Of a DNA stretch of 13,353 nucleotides, positions 6,531-13,263 are shown in pieces (within the stretch, counting starts at the first letter, position 1; every line of letters begins with the position of its first letter). The position numbers and the translations under genes were made by a program. The DNA is from Dehalococcoidia bacterium. Its GTDB lineage: Bacteria; Chloroflexota; Dehalococcoidia; Tepidiformales; Tepidiformaceae. The stretch spans positions 1 through 13,353 of the forward strand of contig SLAK01000228.1 in the NCBI GenBank assembly GCA_007126855.1, written 5' to 3'. Below the pieces are notes generated by a model, which saw only the letters and a program-made list of their open reading frames with translations, did no database searches and was not told the DNA's origin.

Positions 6531-8249
6531 TCAGGCTTCCTTCCAGGCTTTCATGAGGTGTGTGTAGGGGAACCAGGCCGTGGGGCGGTAGTTCTGGACG
6601 GCAGGGTTCCAGAAGTAGCTGCGGGACTGGGTGCTCCAGTAGATCTCGTACTGTTCTTCGGCGCAGATCTGCTCGATCTCGCGGATGGTCTCGATGCGCT
6701 CCTCAAAGTCGAACTGTTGCCGTTGCGTGACAAGCAGATCTTCGAGCCGCGGGTCGTCGACGTAGCTGAGGTTGATGCGAGCGCGCACGCCATCGGCGAA
6801 GGAGAGGCGCTCGGTAAGGTAGTCCATGAAGTAGAAGACGGCCCGGGGGCTGTGGCCCATGCCTTCGTAGTCGCCCTGGTACGTAGTGGAGATGTACTGG
6901 GCATAGGGGGCTTCGCGTTGTTCTATGTCGAAACCGATTTCGCGCAGGGTTGCCATGGAGAGCGTGGCGGTATCGACGTAGGCCTGCTGGTAAATGGCGG
7001 CGTCGGCGTGATCCCAGGTGGTGGAGATGGTTTCGCCTTCGCCGATTGCTGCGTCAAGCAGGCGGCGGGCTTCTTCGGGGTTGTAGTCCCAGTATCGAGA
7101 AGCATCTCCGAGCTGGTCGACGGGCGTGGCGAAGGGGTAGCCGACAAAGACGATCTGGTCGTTTTCGCCCTCGCCGGCGGAAACGGCATCGCGGATTCGC
7201 TGGCGGTCGATGCCCATGCTGATGGCCTGGCGGACGCGCTTATCGTTGAAGGGCGGCCGGTCGGTGCGGAGGTAGATGTAGCCGCCGATACCGGGCTGGG
7301 AATCGAAGCCGGCATCCGGTCGTGCGTCGAGGATGCGGTCCCGCTCCTCTTCCAGGTGGATCCAGGTGAGGTCGACGGCGCCGCTGATGAATTGCTCCAT
7401 GCGCTGGGTCTGGTCGGGAACGATGAAGACGGTCGTGGAGTCGACGTAGGGGTAGGGGTCGTCGTAGAAGTCGGGGTTGCGGCGCCAGCTCAGCAGGTTG
7501 TCGGTTTCGAAGGATTCGTGGATGAATGGTCCGCTACCGACCATGCGGGTGGCGACTTCGTTGGATTCGGCGTGTTCCTGGGGAACGATGTAGGAGGCCA
7601 GGTTGCCGCCGGCGATCTGGATAGTGTCCGCGTACGGTTCGCGGGTATGGATGACTACGGTCCGCTCGTCGGGGGTTTCGACGTTGTCGACGAAGGCCCA
7701 AAGTGAGCGGTGGACGGACTCGTCGAAGTCCTTATAGCGGTTGATGGCATAGGCAACGTCTTCGGAGGTGACGGCGCGGCCATTTGTCGGTTCGACGTCG
7801 TGGAAGACGGCGTTTTCCTTGAGGGTGAACCTCCAGGTAAGTTCGTCCGGCGTCTCCGGCATTGTCTCAGCAAGGTCGGGCTCCATGGTGAAGTCCGTAG
7901 GTTCGACTTCGGGCACGCCGGCGGCGAAGCGCACGAGGCGACTCAGGCTCACGCCATTGACGTAGGCGTTGACGAAGCTGGTCTGGGTGTAGGGGTCGAG
8001 GGTTGGGGGCGTTGCGGAGATGAGCCAGGTGAGCTCTCCGCCGTGCTGAGGTTCGCCAGAGACGGCGGGGGTTGGGGTCGCCTCTGGCGAATCGTCGTCG
8101 GGGGCAGGTGGGGGCTGGTCGTCATCGTCGTCGTTGCCGCAGCCAACGAGGGCAAAGGCGCCGGCGCCAACGGTGGTCCCCGCAGCTCCGCGCAGGACGG
8201 TGCGGCGGGAGAAGGGCTTGCGCAACCAGTAGTTGTGTTGCCTGGTCAT
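6531..8249 (-). CDS. ABC transporter solute-binding lipoprotein, family 5 (peptide/nickel type)
   Basis: The product is 572 aa, starting at ATG 8249 behind a strong Shine-Dalgarno. The N-terminus carries a twin-arginine signal (SRRTVLRG, R15-R16), a hydrophobic stretch and a lipobox ending at C37 (LVGC). It is therefore exported folded by Tat and lipid-anchored. An acidic and proline-rich linker follows (a run of five Asp, then PPPAP and PEATPTP). The binding domain starts near residue 70 (HGGELTW, PPTLDPYTQTSFVNAYV) with typical cluster-C features such as VAYAINRYKD and KRVRQAISMGIDRQRI. Such proteins bind oligopeptides, nickel chelates or sugars; the ligand is not readable here. It is the last gene after two permease genes, whereas in many Dpp/Opp operons the binding protein comes first. 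Confidence 0.93.
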   Translation of the reverse strand: MTRQHNYWLRKPFSRRTVLRGAAGTTVGAGAFALVGCGNDDDDDQPPPAPDDDSPEATPTPAVSGEPQHGGELTWLISATPPTLDPYTQTSFVNAYVNGVSLSRLVRFAAGVPEVEPTDFTMEPDLAETMPETPDELTWRFTLKENAVFHDVEPTNGRAVTSEDVAYAINRYKDFDESVHRSLWAFVDNVETPDERTVVIHTREPYADTIQIAGGNLASYIVPQEHAESNEVATRMVGSGPFIHESFETDNLLSWRRNPDFYDDPYPYVDSTTVFIVPDQTQRMEQFISGAVDLTWIHLEEERDRILDARPDAGFDSQPGIGGYIYLRTDRPPFNDKRVRQAISMGIDRQRIRDAVSAGEGENDQIVFVGYPFATPVDQLGDASRYWDYNPEEARRLLDAAIGEGETISTTWDHADAAIYQQAYVDTATLSMATLREIGFDIEQREAPYAQYISTTYQGDYEGMGHSPRAVFYFMDYLTERLSFADGVRARINLSYVDDPRLEDLLVTQRQQFDFEERIETIREIEQICAEEQYEIYWSTQSRSYFWNPAVQNYRPTAWFPYTHLMKAWKEA

Positions 8250-8256
8250 TTGAGGG

Positions 8257-8264
8257 TCCCTCCC
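8257..8264 (-). promoter_or_regulatory. Ribosome-binding site of the solute-binding protein gene
   Basis: On the - strand the bases read GGGAGGGA, 7 bases before the ATG at 8249. It fixes the start just ahead of the Tat signal and rules out the longer frame reaching 8498, which lies inside the preceding permease gene. Confidence 0.7.
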
Positions 8265-8304
8265 GGTTAAACAGGCATCGAGGCCTGGATCACCCAAGTC
8301 ACGG

Positions 8305-9204
8305 TTATGCGGTGCCGCGGAGCCTCGGGTCGAGGACGTCGCGGAGCGCATCGCCAAAGAGATTGAAGCTAAGGACAGCGAGGCTGATTGCAGCGCCGGG
8401 GAAGACTGCGACCCACCAGTGGGTTTCCCAGTACTGGCGGGAATCCTGGAGCATTTTGCCCCAGCTGGGCGCTGTATCAGAGGCAACGCCAAGGCCAAGG
8501 AAGCTCAAGGCAGCCTCGGCCAATATTGCGTTTCCTATCTGGATGCTTGCGATGACGATGATGGGTGCGACCACATTCGGCAGCACGTGACGGAACATGA
8601 TGCGGGTCGAATTGTTGCCAATGGCCTCTGCGGCTTCGATGTATTGCAGCGTGCGGATCGAGAGAACTGAACCGCGGACGATGCGGGCTGTGGTGGGTGT
8701 GATAATGAGGCCGATGGCCACGCTGACGGATATGAAGCTGGGTTCCCAGATGGTGAGGAAGAAGATCGCAAGGACGAGCGGTGGGATACCCAGGATGACG
8801 TCCATGACACGGGCGACGACGAGGTCGACTTTGCCAGCGAAGTAGCCGGCGACCAGGCCCATGAGCGTGCCAGCGACGGTGCCAATGGCGACAGACGCGA
8901 AGCCAATGCCGATAGAGATCTGGCTGCCGATGAGGACCCTGCTGAAGATGTCGCGGAAGAGGTTGTCGGTGCCAAATGGGTGCGACAGCGAGGGGCCCAC
9001 GAGGCGCGGGTGATCGATGGAGTCGGGCGCGTGGGGCGCGATGCCGTCGGCGAAGATGGCGACGGCGATGAGCGACAGGCAAATTGCGCCGGCGATCGCC
9101 CCCACGGGTTTCCGCCTGGACGTCTGCCAGAGGTTGGCCAGCCGCCCCGGCCGCGTGAGGACCGGCGGGAGCGACGAAGCCGACTGGATAGTGGTTTCGG
9201 CCAT
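8305..9204 (-). CDS. ABC transporter inner-membrane permease, DppC/OppC type
   Basis: The product is 299 aa. A cytoplasmic N-terminal stretch leads to a first membrane helix (about 36-54). The DppC-type periplasmic segment ending in HPFGTDNLFRDIFSRVLIG follows, then about five more helices. The EAA loop that contacts the ATPase is clear (YIEAAEAIGNNSTRIMFRH, residues 188-206), as is the family signature AALSFLGLGV. The C-terminus DALRDVLDPRLRG is typical. Its ATG shares one base with the stop of the DppB-like gene (TAATG), so it is translated by coupling and needs no strong ribosome-binding site. It should pair with that permease to form the membrane channel for a peptide or related solute. 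Confidence 0.93.
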   Translation of the reverse strand: MAETTIQSASSLPPVLTRPGRLANLWQTSRRKPVGAIAGAICLSLIAVAIFADGIAPHAPDSIDHPRLVGPSLSHPFGTDNLFRDIFSRVLIGSQISIGIGFASVAIGTVAGTLMGLVAGYFAGKVDLVVARVMDVILGIPPLVLAIFFLTIWEPSFISVSVAIGLIITPTTARIVRGSVLSIRTLQYIEAAEAIGNNSTRIMFRHVLPNVVAPIIVIASIQIGNAILAEAALSFLGLGVASDTAPSWGKMLQDSRQYWETHWWVAVFPGAAISLAVLSFNLFGDALRDVLDPRLRGTA

Positions 9205-10148
9205 TAGCTATACCTGATCCGGGGATCGAGCCACGCGTAGCTGATGTCAACGATGAGATTGATGGTGACGAGCACGACGGCGAAGAGCAGAACGAGGCCC
9301 TGCACCATCGGGTAGTCTTTGAGCAACACCGAGCGAAGCAGCAGCCTACCGAGGCCGGGGATGTTGAAGACGGTTTCGATGATGACGGTGCCACCAAAGA
9401 GGACGCCGAATTGCAGGGCGAAGAGCGTGATGACCGGTATCAGGGCGTTGCGCAAAGCGTGGCGATTGATGACCAGGGATTCGCGAAGCCCCTTGGCGCG
9501 GGCCGTACGGATATAGTCCTGGCGCAGCACTTCGAGCATCGCGGAGCGGGTGATGCGAGCAATGCTGGCACTGAGTGCGAGGCCGAGCGCGAAAGCCGCC
9601 AATGCATGTTGCTGGAGGTTGGTGGACAGGTCATCCCAGGGGTGCGCGTAGCCCAGGGGAGAGACATAGCCGAACCAGGTGCTGAGGAGGAGGATGAGCA
9701 TTACCCCGAGCCAGAAGTTGGGGATGCTGAGCCAGCCGATGGTGATTATCCGGAGGAAGTAATCGGCGAAGCGGTCCTGCCTGGCTGCCGAATAGACGCC
9801 GATAGGAAGGGCCACGGCAACGGCGAAGAGCGTCGACAAGAGCGTGAGCTGGACGGTGACCGGGATGCGTTTGCGGATTTCGGGCCAGACAGCCCGGTTC
9901 TGGTCGAGGCTGGTGCCGAAGTCACCGCGGGCGATGCCACCGACCCAGGACATGTACTGCCGGGGCGCGGGTTGATCGAGCCCGAGACGCTCTTCGATGG
10001 CGGCGCACTGCTCGGGGGTGACACGGTCGCCGACAACGATGGCGCAGACGTCGCCGGGGATGACGCGGACCGCCGAGAACACAATTAGGCTAATTGCGAA
10101 TATAACAACCACCGAGAACAGCAAGCGCTTTACGATGTACTGCGTCAC
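9204..10148 (-). CDS. ABC transporter inner-membrane permease, DppB/OppB type
   Basis: The product is 314 aa from a GTG start at 10148, preceded by a GGGGAGGGG purine run about 10 bases upstream. The frame extends to an ATG at 10220. The GTG gives the standard DppB beginning (VTQYIVKRLLFSVVVIFAISL), and the extra 24 residues are unlike the family. The DppB hallmarks are PGD (31-33), the GDFGTS motif (75-80), an EAA loop around 213-235 (RTARAKGLRESLVINRHALR), IIETVFNIPGLG, and a C-terminus with AWLDPRIRY. It forms the channel with the DppC-like protein encoded next. The ATP-hydrolysing subunits are not encoded on either side within the window, so they must lie elsewhere in the genome. Confidence 0.93.
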   Translation of the reverse strand: MTQYIVKRLLFSVVVIFAISLIVFSAVRVIPGDVCAIVVGDRVTPEQCAAIEERLGLDQPAPRQYMSWVGGIARGDFGTSLDQNRAVWPEIRKRIPVTVQLTLLSTLFAVAVALPIGVYSAARQDRFADYFLRIITIGWLSIPNFWLGVMLILLLSTWFGYVSPLGYAHPWDDLSTNLQQHALAAFALGLALSASIARITRSAMLEVLRQDYIRTARAKGLRESLVINRHALRNALIPVITLFALQFGVLFGGTVIIETVFNIPGLGRLLLRSVLLKDYPMVQGLVLLFAVVLVTINLIVDISYAWLDPRIRYS

Positions 10149-10238
10149 TGGCCGCCGCCCCTCCCCGGCGAGTTCCACGATGACTATCGCGTCGATACAC
10201 GCGGTAGATTGCGAGAGCATTGATCGATCTCATAGACC

Positions 10239-10259
10239 CGTCAAGTTCCGGCGCGGAAC
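10239..10259 (-). promoter_or_regulatory. Possible -35 element and adjoining inverted repeat upstream of the permease operon
   Basis: On the - strand, TTGACG (10244-10239) matches five of six bases of a -35 box. No good -10 follows at the right distance (AATGCT is the best, weak). Directly upstream is GTTCCG-GCG-CGGAAC (10245-10259), a perfect 6-base inverted repeat that could be an operator. If this promoter is real, transcription starts near 10209, inside the longer reading frame, which favours the GTG 10148 start. The rest of the 174-base spacer (10149-10322) shows nothing clear. Confidence 0.3.
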
Positions 10260-10322
10260 GCCAGGGCCCGCGACGGTCTCCCGTAAAGACCCTATTGAAG
10301 AAGCGAGCGTGAGATCCGACGA

Positions 10323-11420
10323 TTAGACGTTGAAGAGGACGTGGAGGACGTCGCCGTCCTGGACGACGTAGGTCTTGCCCTCGGTGCGCATGAGGCCGCG
10401 TTTCTTGGCTTCGGCCTCGGAGCCACAGGCCACCAGGTCGTCGTAGCGAACGACTTCGGCGCGGATGAAGCCTCGCTGGAGGTCGCTGTGGATCTTACCG
10501 GCGGCTTCGGGTGCGGGCGCACCTTTGCGGACGGTCCAGGCGCGGACTTCGTCGGGGCCGACGGTGAGAAAGCTGATGAGGCCCAGGAGGGCGTAGCTGG
10601 CGCGGATGGCGCCGGCCATGCCGCTTTCGGTGACGCCGACGGAGGCGCGGAATTCTTCGGCTTCTTCGTCGCTGAGCTCGTTTAGCTCCATTTCGAACCT
10701 GCCGGAGAAGACGGCGACGTCGCGGGCAATGCCGGCGTAGCGGTCGCGAAGCTCGGTTTCGAGCTCGGTGCGGCGGGGGAGGTCGTCTTCGCCTACGTTG
10801 AAGACGAGGAGGAGCGGGAGGGCGGTGAGGAACTGGGAGCCTTCGAGCATTTTCCACTCGTCGGCGTTGATTTCCTGCGCGCGGAGGGGGACTTCGTTCT
10901 CGAGCTCGGCCTTCATACGCTCGAGGAGGTTCTTCAGGCGCTGGATGGCCTCACGCTCGCCGGGCTTGAGCGAGCGCATTTCGATGCCGATGCGCTGGAG
11001 GCGGCGTTCGATGATGGCCAGGTCGGCAAAGGCGAGCTCCATGTCCATGGTGGCGACGTCGCGATGGGGATCGACGGTGCCTTCGGGATGGGGGACGGCG
11101 TCGTCTTCGAACATGCGGACGACGTGGATGAGGGCGTCCATGCGGGCGAGTTCGTTGATGAACTTGCCCGCGGGGCCTTCGCCTTTGCCGAAGGATTCAC
11201 CGGCGGCGGGGAAGTCGACGTACTGGATGGTGGCGTGGGTGGTTTTCTTGGGTTTGTAGATCTCGGTGAGGCGATCGACGCGCTCGTCGGGGACGTGGAC
11301 AACGCCGACGTTGGGCTGGGTGGCGGCGCTATAGGTGCCAACCTGTGCGGTGCCGCGTGTGACGGCGTTGAAGATGGTGGTCTTGCCGGAGCGAGCGAGT
11401 CCGATGATGCCGAGTTGCAT
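10323..11420 (-). CDS. ychF: YchF/OLA1-type P-loop NTPase (divergent member)
   Basis: The product is 365 aa, close to the family's usual length. Domain order is an N-terminal G domain with an inserted helical segment (about 135-195), then a C-terminal TGS/DUF933 domain (about 281-365). The C-terminus is highly typical: GPDEVRAWTVRKGAPAPEAA, HSDLQRGFIRAE, EGKTYVVQDGDVLHVLFNV. YchF proteins bind ribosomes and hydrolyse ATP rather than GTP, because the G4 motif is NxxE; here it is N208-V-G-E211. The P-loop is GLARSGKT (7-14) instead of the usual GLPNVGKS, and G3 is DFPAAG (69-74) instead of DIAGLV. KGEGPAGKFINELARMDALI and the catalytic-loop histidine candidate H111 are kept. No Shine-Dalgarno precedes the ATG at 11420; a heptamer repeat begins 5 bases upstream instead. 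Confidence 0.9.
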   Translation of the reverse strand: MQLGIIGLARSGKTTIFNAVTRGTAQVGTYSAATQPNVGVVHVPDERVDRLTEIYKPKKTTHATIQYVDFPAAGESFGKGEGPAGKFINELARMDALIHVVRMFEDDAVPHPEGTVDPHRDVATMDMELAFADLAIIERRLQRIGIEMRSLKPGEREAIQRLKNLLERMKAELENEVPLRAQEINADEWKMLEGSQFLTALPLLLVFNVGEDDLPRRTELETELRDRYAGIARDVAVFSGRFEMELNELSDEEAEEFRASVGVTESGMAGAIRASYALLGLISFLTVGPDEVRAWTVRKGAPAPEAAGKIHSDLQRGFIRAEVVRYDDLVACGSEAEAKKRGLMRTEGKTYVVQDGDVLHVLFNV

Positions 11421-11425
11421 GGTCT

Positions 11426-11453
11426 AAGAGTGAAGAGTCAAGCGTGAAGAGTC
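11426..11453. repeat. Heptanucleotide tandem repeat, four units of AAGMGTS
   Basis: Four exact-length units follow each other: AAGAGTG, AAGAGTC, AAGCGTG, AAGAGTC. They occupy most of the short spacer between the Uma2-family gene and ychF, beginning 5 bases before the ychF ATG, where a ribosome-binding site would normally be. The rest of the spacer (11454-11499) shows nothing recognisable. Confidence 0.75.
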
Positions 11454-11499
11454 CACACGGGTGAGTGCGGCCTCGCGTATTTGAACGGTGCTGCGGCGT

Positions 11500-12090
11500 C
11501 TAGTCCGGGGCTTCGTCGTGTTCGTGTTCGTGGAGTACGGCGAAGAGCTGGCGCAGGTCCAGCTCGAAGCGGGAAAGCACAGGGCGGGCGTCGATGACGT
11601 CCGGAGCGCGGTGGACAGAAGGCGCCTGGCTCGGGCGATAGACCGTGACGGTTTCCAGCTCCGGGTCGACGAGCCAGAGGAGTTCGGTGCCGATGCGCAT
11701 GTAGAAGTCGGCACGATCCAGGACGCGGCCGGGGTAGTCACCGGGAGAGAGTACTTCGATGGCGAAGTCCGGCGGCGTCCAGACCGGTCCGCGCATGCGC
11801 GTTTCCCGGTCGCGCGGGATCTTGCTGACGCGAACGACGGAGATATCGGGAAGGAAGCTGCGTTTGCCCGGGTTTCGCATCGCATGGCGCAGTTCGGGAC
11901 CGCCGCGGGCTTCCCCAGGATGTTCCACGAAGTAGTTGCCCAGAGCGCGATCCAGGTAGTGCACGAGCGAAGCGTGGTACCAGCTTGGAGCCACCTTCTG
12001 GATGACCTCCCCGTCGATGTACTCCGACGGGGGCTCAGTCTCCGGGAGTTCGAGGAACTCGTCCAGTGTGAGGCGCGTGGTGGTGACCAT
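11500..12090 (-). CDS. Uma2-family (DUF820) PD-(D/E)XK nuclease-fold protein
   Basis: The product is 196 aa, full length for the family. The Uma2 order is clear: LTLDEFLELPE, then YIDGEVIQK, then FLPDISVVR (D82), then DFAIEVLSPGDYPGRVLDRA (E112) and the end WLVDPELETVTVYRP. These proteins have a restriction-endonuclease-like fold; their biological role is poorly understood and many genomes carry dozens of copies. The usual 'K-x-x-x-Y' lysine after the IEVLSP motif appears to be Arg126 here (LDRADFY), so catalysis may be altered. The last residues are His- and acid-rich (LHEHEHDEAPD). The ATG at 12090 has no Shine-Dalgarno, but a TATACT box ends 6 bases upstream, suggesting a leaderless transcript. 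The gene lies 18 bases after the APH-fold gene. Confidence 0.88.
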   Translation of the reverse strand: MVTTTRLTLDEFLELPETEPPSEYIDGEVIQKVAPSWYHASLVHYLDRALGNYFVEHPGEARGGPELRHAMRNPGKRSFLPDISVVRVSKIPRDRETRMRGPVWTPPDFAIEVLSPGDYPGRVLDRADFYMRIGTELLWLVDPELETVTVYRPSQAPSVHRAPDVIDARPVLSRFELDLRQLFAVLHEHEHDEAPD

Positions 12091-12096
12091 GGGCCC

Positions 12097-12102
12097 AGTA
12101 TA
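12097..12102 (-). promoter_or_regulatory. -10 box of the Uma2-family gene (leaderless)
   Basis: On the - strand TATACT ends 6 bases before the ATG at 12090. Polymerase normally starts about 7 bases after the -10, so the first transcribed base would be at or next to the A of ATG. No clear -35 is seen at 17 bases. The box lies in the 18-base gap after the APH-fold gene, so the Uma2-family gene can be expressed on its own as well as by read-through. Confidence 0.55.
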
Positions 12103-12108
12103 GCGCTG

Positions 12109-13161
12109 TCAGCCGGCGAACCGCGCGATGCGTTCGGCCAGGTCCGTGCGGAAGGCGGGATCGGCGAAGCGGCGCAGGTGCCGGTCGTTTTCAGCGAAGA
12201 AGCGGCCGGCGCTGCGGTCGCCGCGGACGAAGACTTCTGTGAAGGCCCAGGTGTTATGGAGGGATGCCTGCCACCACATGTCGACTGCCCGGGGAATGTG
12301 CGCGGCTCCGATGGGTGCGTTCTCTGCATAGGCGCCGAGATAGGACTCCATTTCATCGGGCTGGTCGAGCAGGTGCAGCCATGTGAGCGACTGGACAAGC
12401 TCGAAGAGCCGGGGCATGCGCCCGGCCATTTCCCAATCGGTGACGGCGACCAGGCGCCCCTCGCTGTCGAGCAGAACGTTGCGTTCGTGGAAGTCGCCGT
12501 GGCAGGGCTGGTGAGGGAGGTCGTCGAACAGCGTGTAAGGCCGGGCTTCGGCTGACTCGAGCAGGCCGAGCTTGTAGCGGAGTGTCCGCTGCACTTCGAG
12601 CCGCCATTCGCCCGGGGATGGGTAGTAACGGATGAGGTCGTCGACGCGGCTGAGCGCCTCGATTGACGCCTCGGTGTCCCATGGCCGTGCGATGGGACAG
12701 GTTGTCAGCGCGGGGTCGTCGAGGTGGACCAGGGTCGATTGCAGGCGGCCCAGCAGCCCGCCGAGCATGGCGGCTGCATTCTGGTCGAGGCCGGGGACAC
12801 GAAAGGTGCGGACATCGAGCCACGGGTAGACGGAGACGAAGCGGCCTCCGACGGACCGCAAGGTCCGGCCATCGTTCGACGGAAGGGGTGGGTTGACAGG
12901 TATGCCACGCGGGCCGATCCACGCGATGATGCGCTGCTCTAGCTCGAGGCGTTCGCGGCTGCGGCTGCGACGATGGATGCGCACGAACCGGTTGCCATGG
13001 TCGGTGGGGACCTTGAAATTCGCGTTGTTCACCGAATCGGCGATGGGCTCCGGTTCGCCGGCGCGTTCGAAGCCCCACAGCCGAAGGGCTTCGTCGAGCG
13101 TTTGTTGCAAGTGGGCATCGTCGGTTGCGCTTCCAGCGTCATCCGGGAGGTTGAAGGCCAT
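12109..13161 (-). CDS. APH-fold phosphotransferase (aminoglycoside phosphotransferase / homoserine-kinase-like family)
   Basis: The product is 350 aa from the ATG at 13161. A TTG at 13185 would add 8 residues and would lie upstream of the -10 box, so it is disfavoured. The kinase-like core is clear: an N-lobe with SVNNANFKVPTDHGNRFVRIH, the catalytic loop CHGDFHERNVLL (D223, N228), and the metal-binding TDWEMAG (D242), which replaces DFG. This fold covers antibiotic kinases, homoserine kinase II, choline kinase and stress-type kinases. The N-lobe and the PWLDVRTFRVPG region look closer to the general metabolite-kinase side than to characterised resistance enzymes. I would not predict antibiotic resistance from this. 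It is probably cytoplasmic. The next gene (Uma2 family) starts 18 bases later. Confidence 0.88.
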   Translation of the reverse strand: MAFNLPDDAGSATDDAHLQQTLDEALRLWGFERAGEPEPIADSVNNANFKVPTDHGNRFVRIHRRSRSRERLELEQRIIAWIGPRGIPVNPPLPSNDGRTLRSVGGRFVSVYPWLDVRTFRVPGLDQNAAAMLGGLLGRLQSTLVHLDDPALTTCPIARPWDTEASIEALSRVDDLIRYYPSPGEWRLEVQRTLRYKLGLLESAEARPYTLFDDLPHQPCHGDFHERNVLLDSEGRLVAVTDWEMAGRMPRLFELVQSLTWLHLLDQPDEMESYLGAYAENAPIGAAHIPRAVDMWWQASLHNTWAFTEVFVRGDRSAGRFFAENDRHLRRFADPAFRTDLAERIARFAG

Positions 13162-13168
13162 GCGGGCA

Positions 13169-13174
13169 ACTGTA
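13169..13174 (-). promoter_or_regulatory. -10-like box of the APH-fold gene (leaderless)
   Basis: On the - strand TACAGT (four of six matches to TATAAT) ends 7 bases before the ATG at 13161. No Shine-Dalgarno is present. The geometry matches that of the Uma2-family gene, again predicting a transcript that begins at the start codon. No good -35 is visible. Confidence 0.4.
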
Positions 13175-13223
13175 GCGCACCGCAATTGCCGTGGCGATTG
13201 CGAGACGCGGCCCGGGTCGCTGG

Positions 13224-13229
13224 TATTAT
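13224..13229 (+). promoter_or_regulatory. Possible -10 box of the SDR gene
   Basis: TATTAT (five of six matches) lies 34 bases before the SDR start codon in the divergent spacer 13162-13263. The best -35-like match, TTGCGA at 13198-13203, is 20 bases away, longer than usual. Confidence 0.35.
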
Positions 13230-13253
13230 CGACCGCACGCTAAGCACAGGGGC

Positions 13254-13258
13254 AGGAG
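13254..13258 (+). promoter_or_regulatory. Ribosome-binding site of the SDR gene
   Basis: AGGAG lies 5 bases before the ATG at 13264 and fixes this start, unlike the leaderless gene divergent from it. Confidence 0.7.
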
Positions 13259-13263
13259 CATCC

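Noticed and set aside
6432..7706. Long + strand open frame of 424 codons opposite the solute-binding protein gene
   Set aside because: It is the antisense shadow of a clear family-5 binding protein. Its Gly/Val/Asp-rich sequence shows no domain and comes from the GC-rich codon bias.
10149..10220. ATG 10220 as start of the DppB-like permease
   Set aside because: The added residues are not family-like, and the GTG at 10148 has a purine-rich site upstream and gives the standard N-terminus.
10275..10291. Small hairpin GGTCT/AGACC after ychF as a terminator
   Set aside because: The stem is only 5 pairs with a 7-base loop and no U-tract, which is within chance expectation for this composition.
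12109..13161. Antibiotic-resistance gene call for the APH-fold protein
   Set aside because: Only the general kinase motifs are present; nothing visible ties it to aminoglycosides or another drug.
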